This document shows positions 16,302 to 16,435 of a stretch of DNA of 16,435 nucleotides, piece by piece (position 1 is the first letter of the stretch; each line of letters starts with the position of its first letter). The stretch spans positions 1 to 16,435 of the forward strand of contig DATGKR010000106.1 of NCBI GenBank assembly GCA_035294565.1, read 5' to 3'. The notes below the pieces were generated by a model. The model was not told where the DNA came from, did not search any database, and was given only the letters and a program-made list of their open reading frames with translations. A program made the position numbers and the translations under genes. This DNA is from DATGKR01 sp035294565. Lineage in GTDB: Bacteria; Actinomycetota; Acidimicrobiia; Acidimicrobiales; Palsa-688.

Positions 16302-16328
16302 CGACATATCCACCTCGAGGTCGACATA
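16302..16328. promoter_or_regulatory. operator-like direct repeat with central palindrome
   Basis: The divergent intergenic region between uvrC and the plus-strand gene holds CGACATA at 16302-16308 and again at 16322-16328 (20 bp apart, two helical turns). The 10-bp palindrome ACCTCGAGGT lies between them at 16312-16321. It could bind a regulator of one or both genes. No protein is known for it, and chance is not excluded. Confidence 0.25.
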
Positions 16329-16396
16329 CCCGCGGATGGGCGACCGGGCTGTCCCCGCCGACCGCGTATCGAGGTGATCCCAAATCGGAGGTTTCC

Positions 16397-16435
16397 ATGC
16401 TTCGGCTGCAAGCCCCTCTCCCCCCGGGCTACGTC
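16397..16435 (+). CDS. start of an unidentified plus-strand gene (truncated)
   Basis: An ATG at 16397 is preceded by GGAGG with five bases of spacing, the cleanest ribosome site in the window. The frame stays open to the window end: MLRLQAPLPPGYV. Thirteen residues are too few to identify a family. It is the only plus-strand gene that I can support and is divergent from uvrC, so the 260-bp gap 16137-16396 must hold the promoters of both. Confidence 0.6.
   Translation, partial: MLRLQAPLPPGYV

Noticed and set aside
16137..16313. 59-residue N-terminal extension of UvrC from GTG 16313
   Set aside because: It crosses 16-bp repeats read in three frames, is Pro/Arg-rich and absent from known UvrC proteins. 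It is not strictly excluded, because GAGG precedes an in-frame ATG at 16307.

Overview
This is a GC-rich segment carrying almost only minus-strand housekeeping genes. It looks like an actinobacterial chromosome. The long MenB resembles the Mycobacterium form, YvcK has a GGGHGL motif and RapZ has an Arg-containing P-loop, and GTG/TTG starts are common. The order uvrC-rapZ-yvcK-gap-pgk-tpiA-secG is the known actinobacterial arrangement. A deep-branching class such as Acidimicrobiia is possible, but that is inference.

Layout, in the direction of transcription (high to low coordinates). A plus-strand gene begins at 16397 and leaves the window; it diverges from uvrC (16136-14088). uvrC overlaps an alpha/beta hydrolase gene by 4 nt. 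After a hairpin come a class I methyltransferase, rapZ, a possible 47-codon repeat ORF, yvcK, gap, pgk and tpiA. Spacing is tight, with 4-nt overlaps at gap/pgk and pgk/tpiA. secG follows. Next is a four-gene peptide-type ABC importer: lipoprotein binding protein, DppB-like and DppC-like permeases, and a fused double ATPase. menB and a tRNA-Leu(GAG), cut by the window edge, finish the segment.

Functionally, the centre joins lower glycolysis (GAPDH, PGK, TPI) to YvcK and RapZ, which in other bacteria link carbon state to cell-wall precursor supply. SecG serves protein export and the importer serves nutrient uptake. UvrC repairs DNA, and MenB closes the second ring of menaquinone.

There are no insertion sequences, phage genes, CRISPR arrays or defence genes, and I found no clear new multi-gene system. 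The points worth attention are small. whiA is missing between yvcK and gap. GC-rich short tandem repeats of 15, 16, 27 and 39 bp occur at four places; the 39-bp repeat lies in an ORF that overlaps both neighbours by 4 nt. A hairpin before the binding-protein gene holds the Shine-Dalgarno sequence in its loop. The methyltransferase may be read from a leaderless promoter. No gene-free stretch exceeds 300 bases; the longest is 16137-16396.
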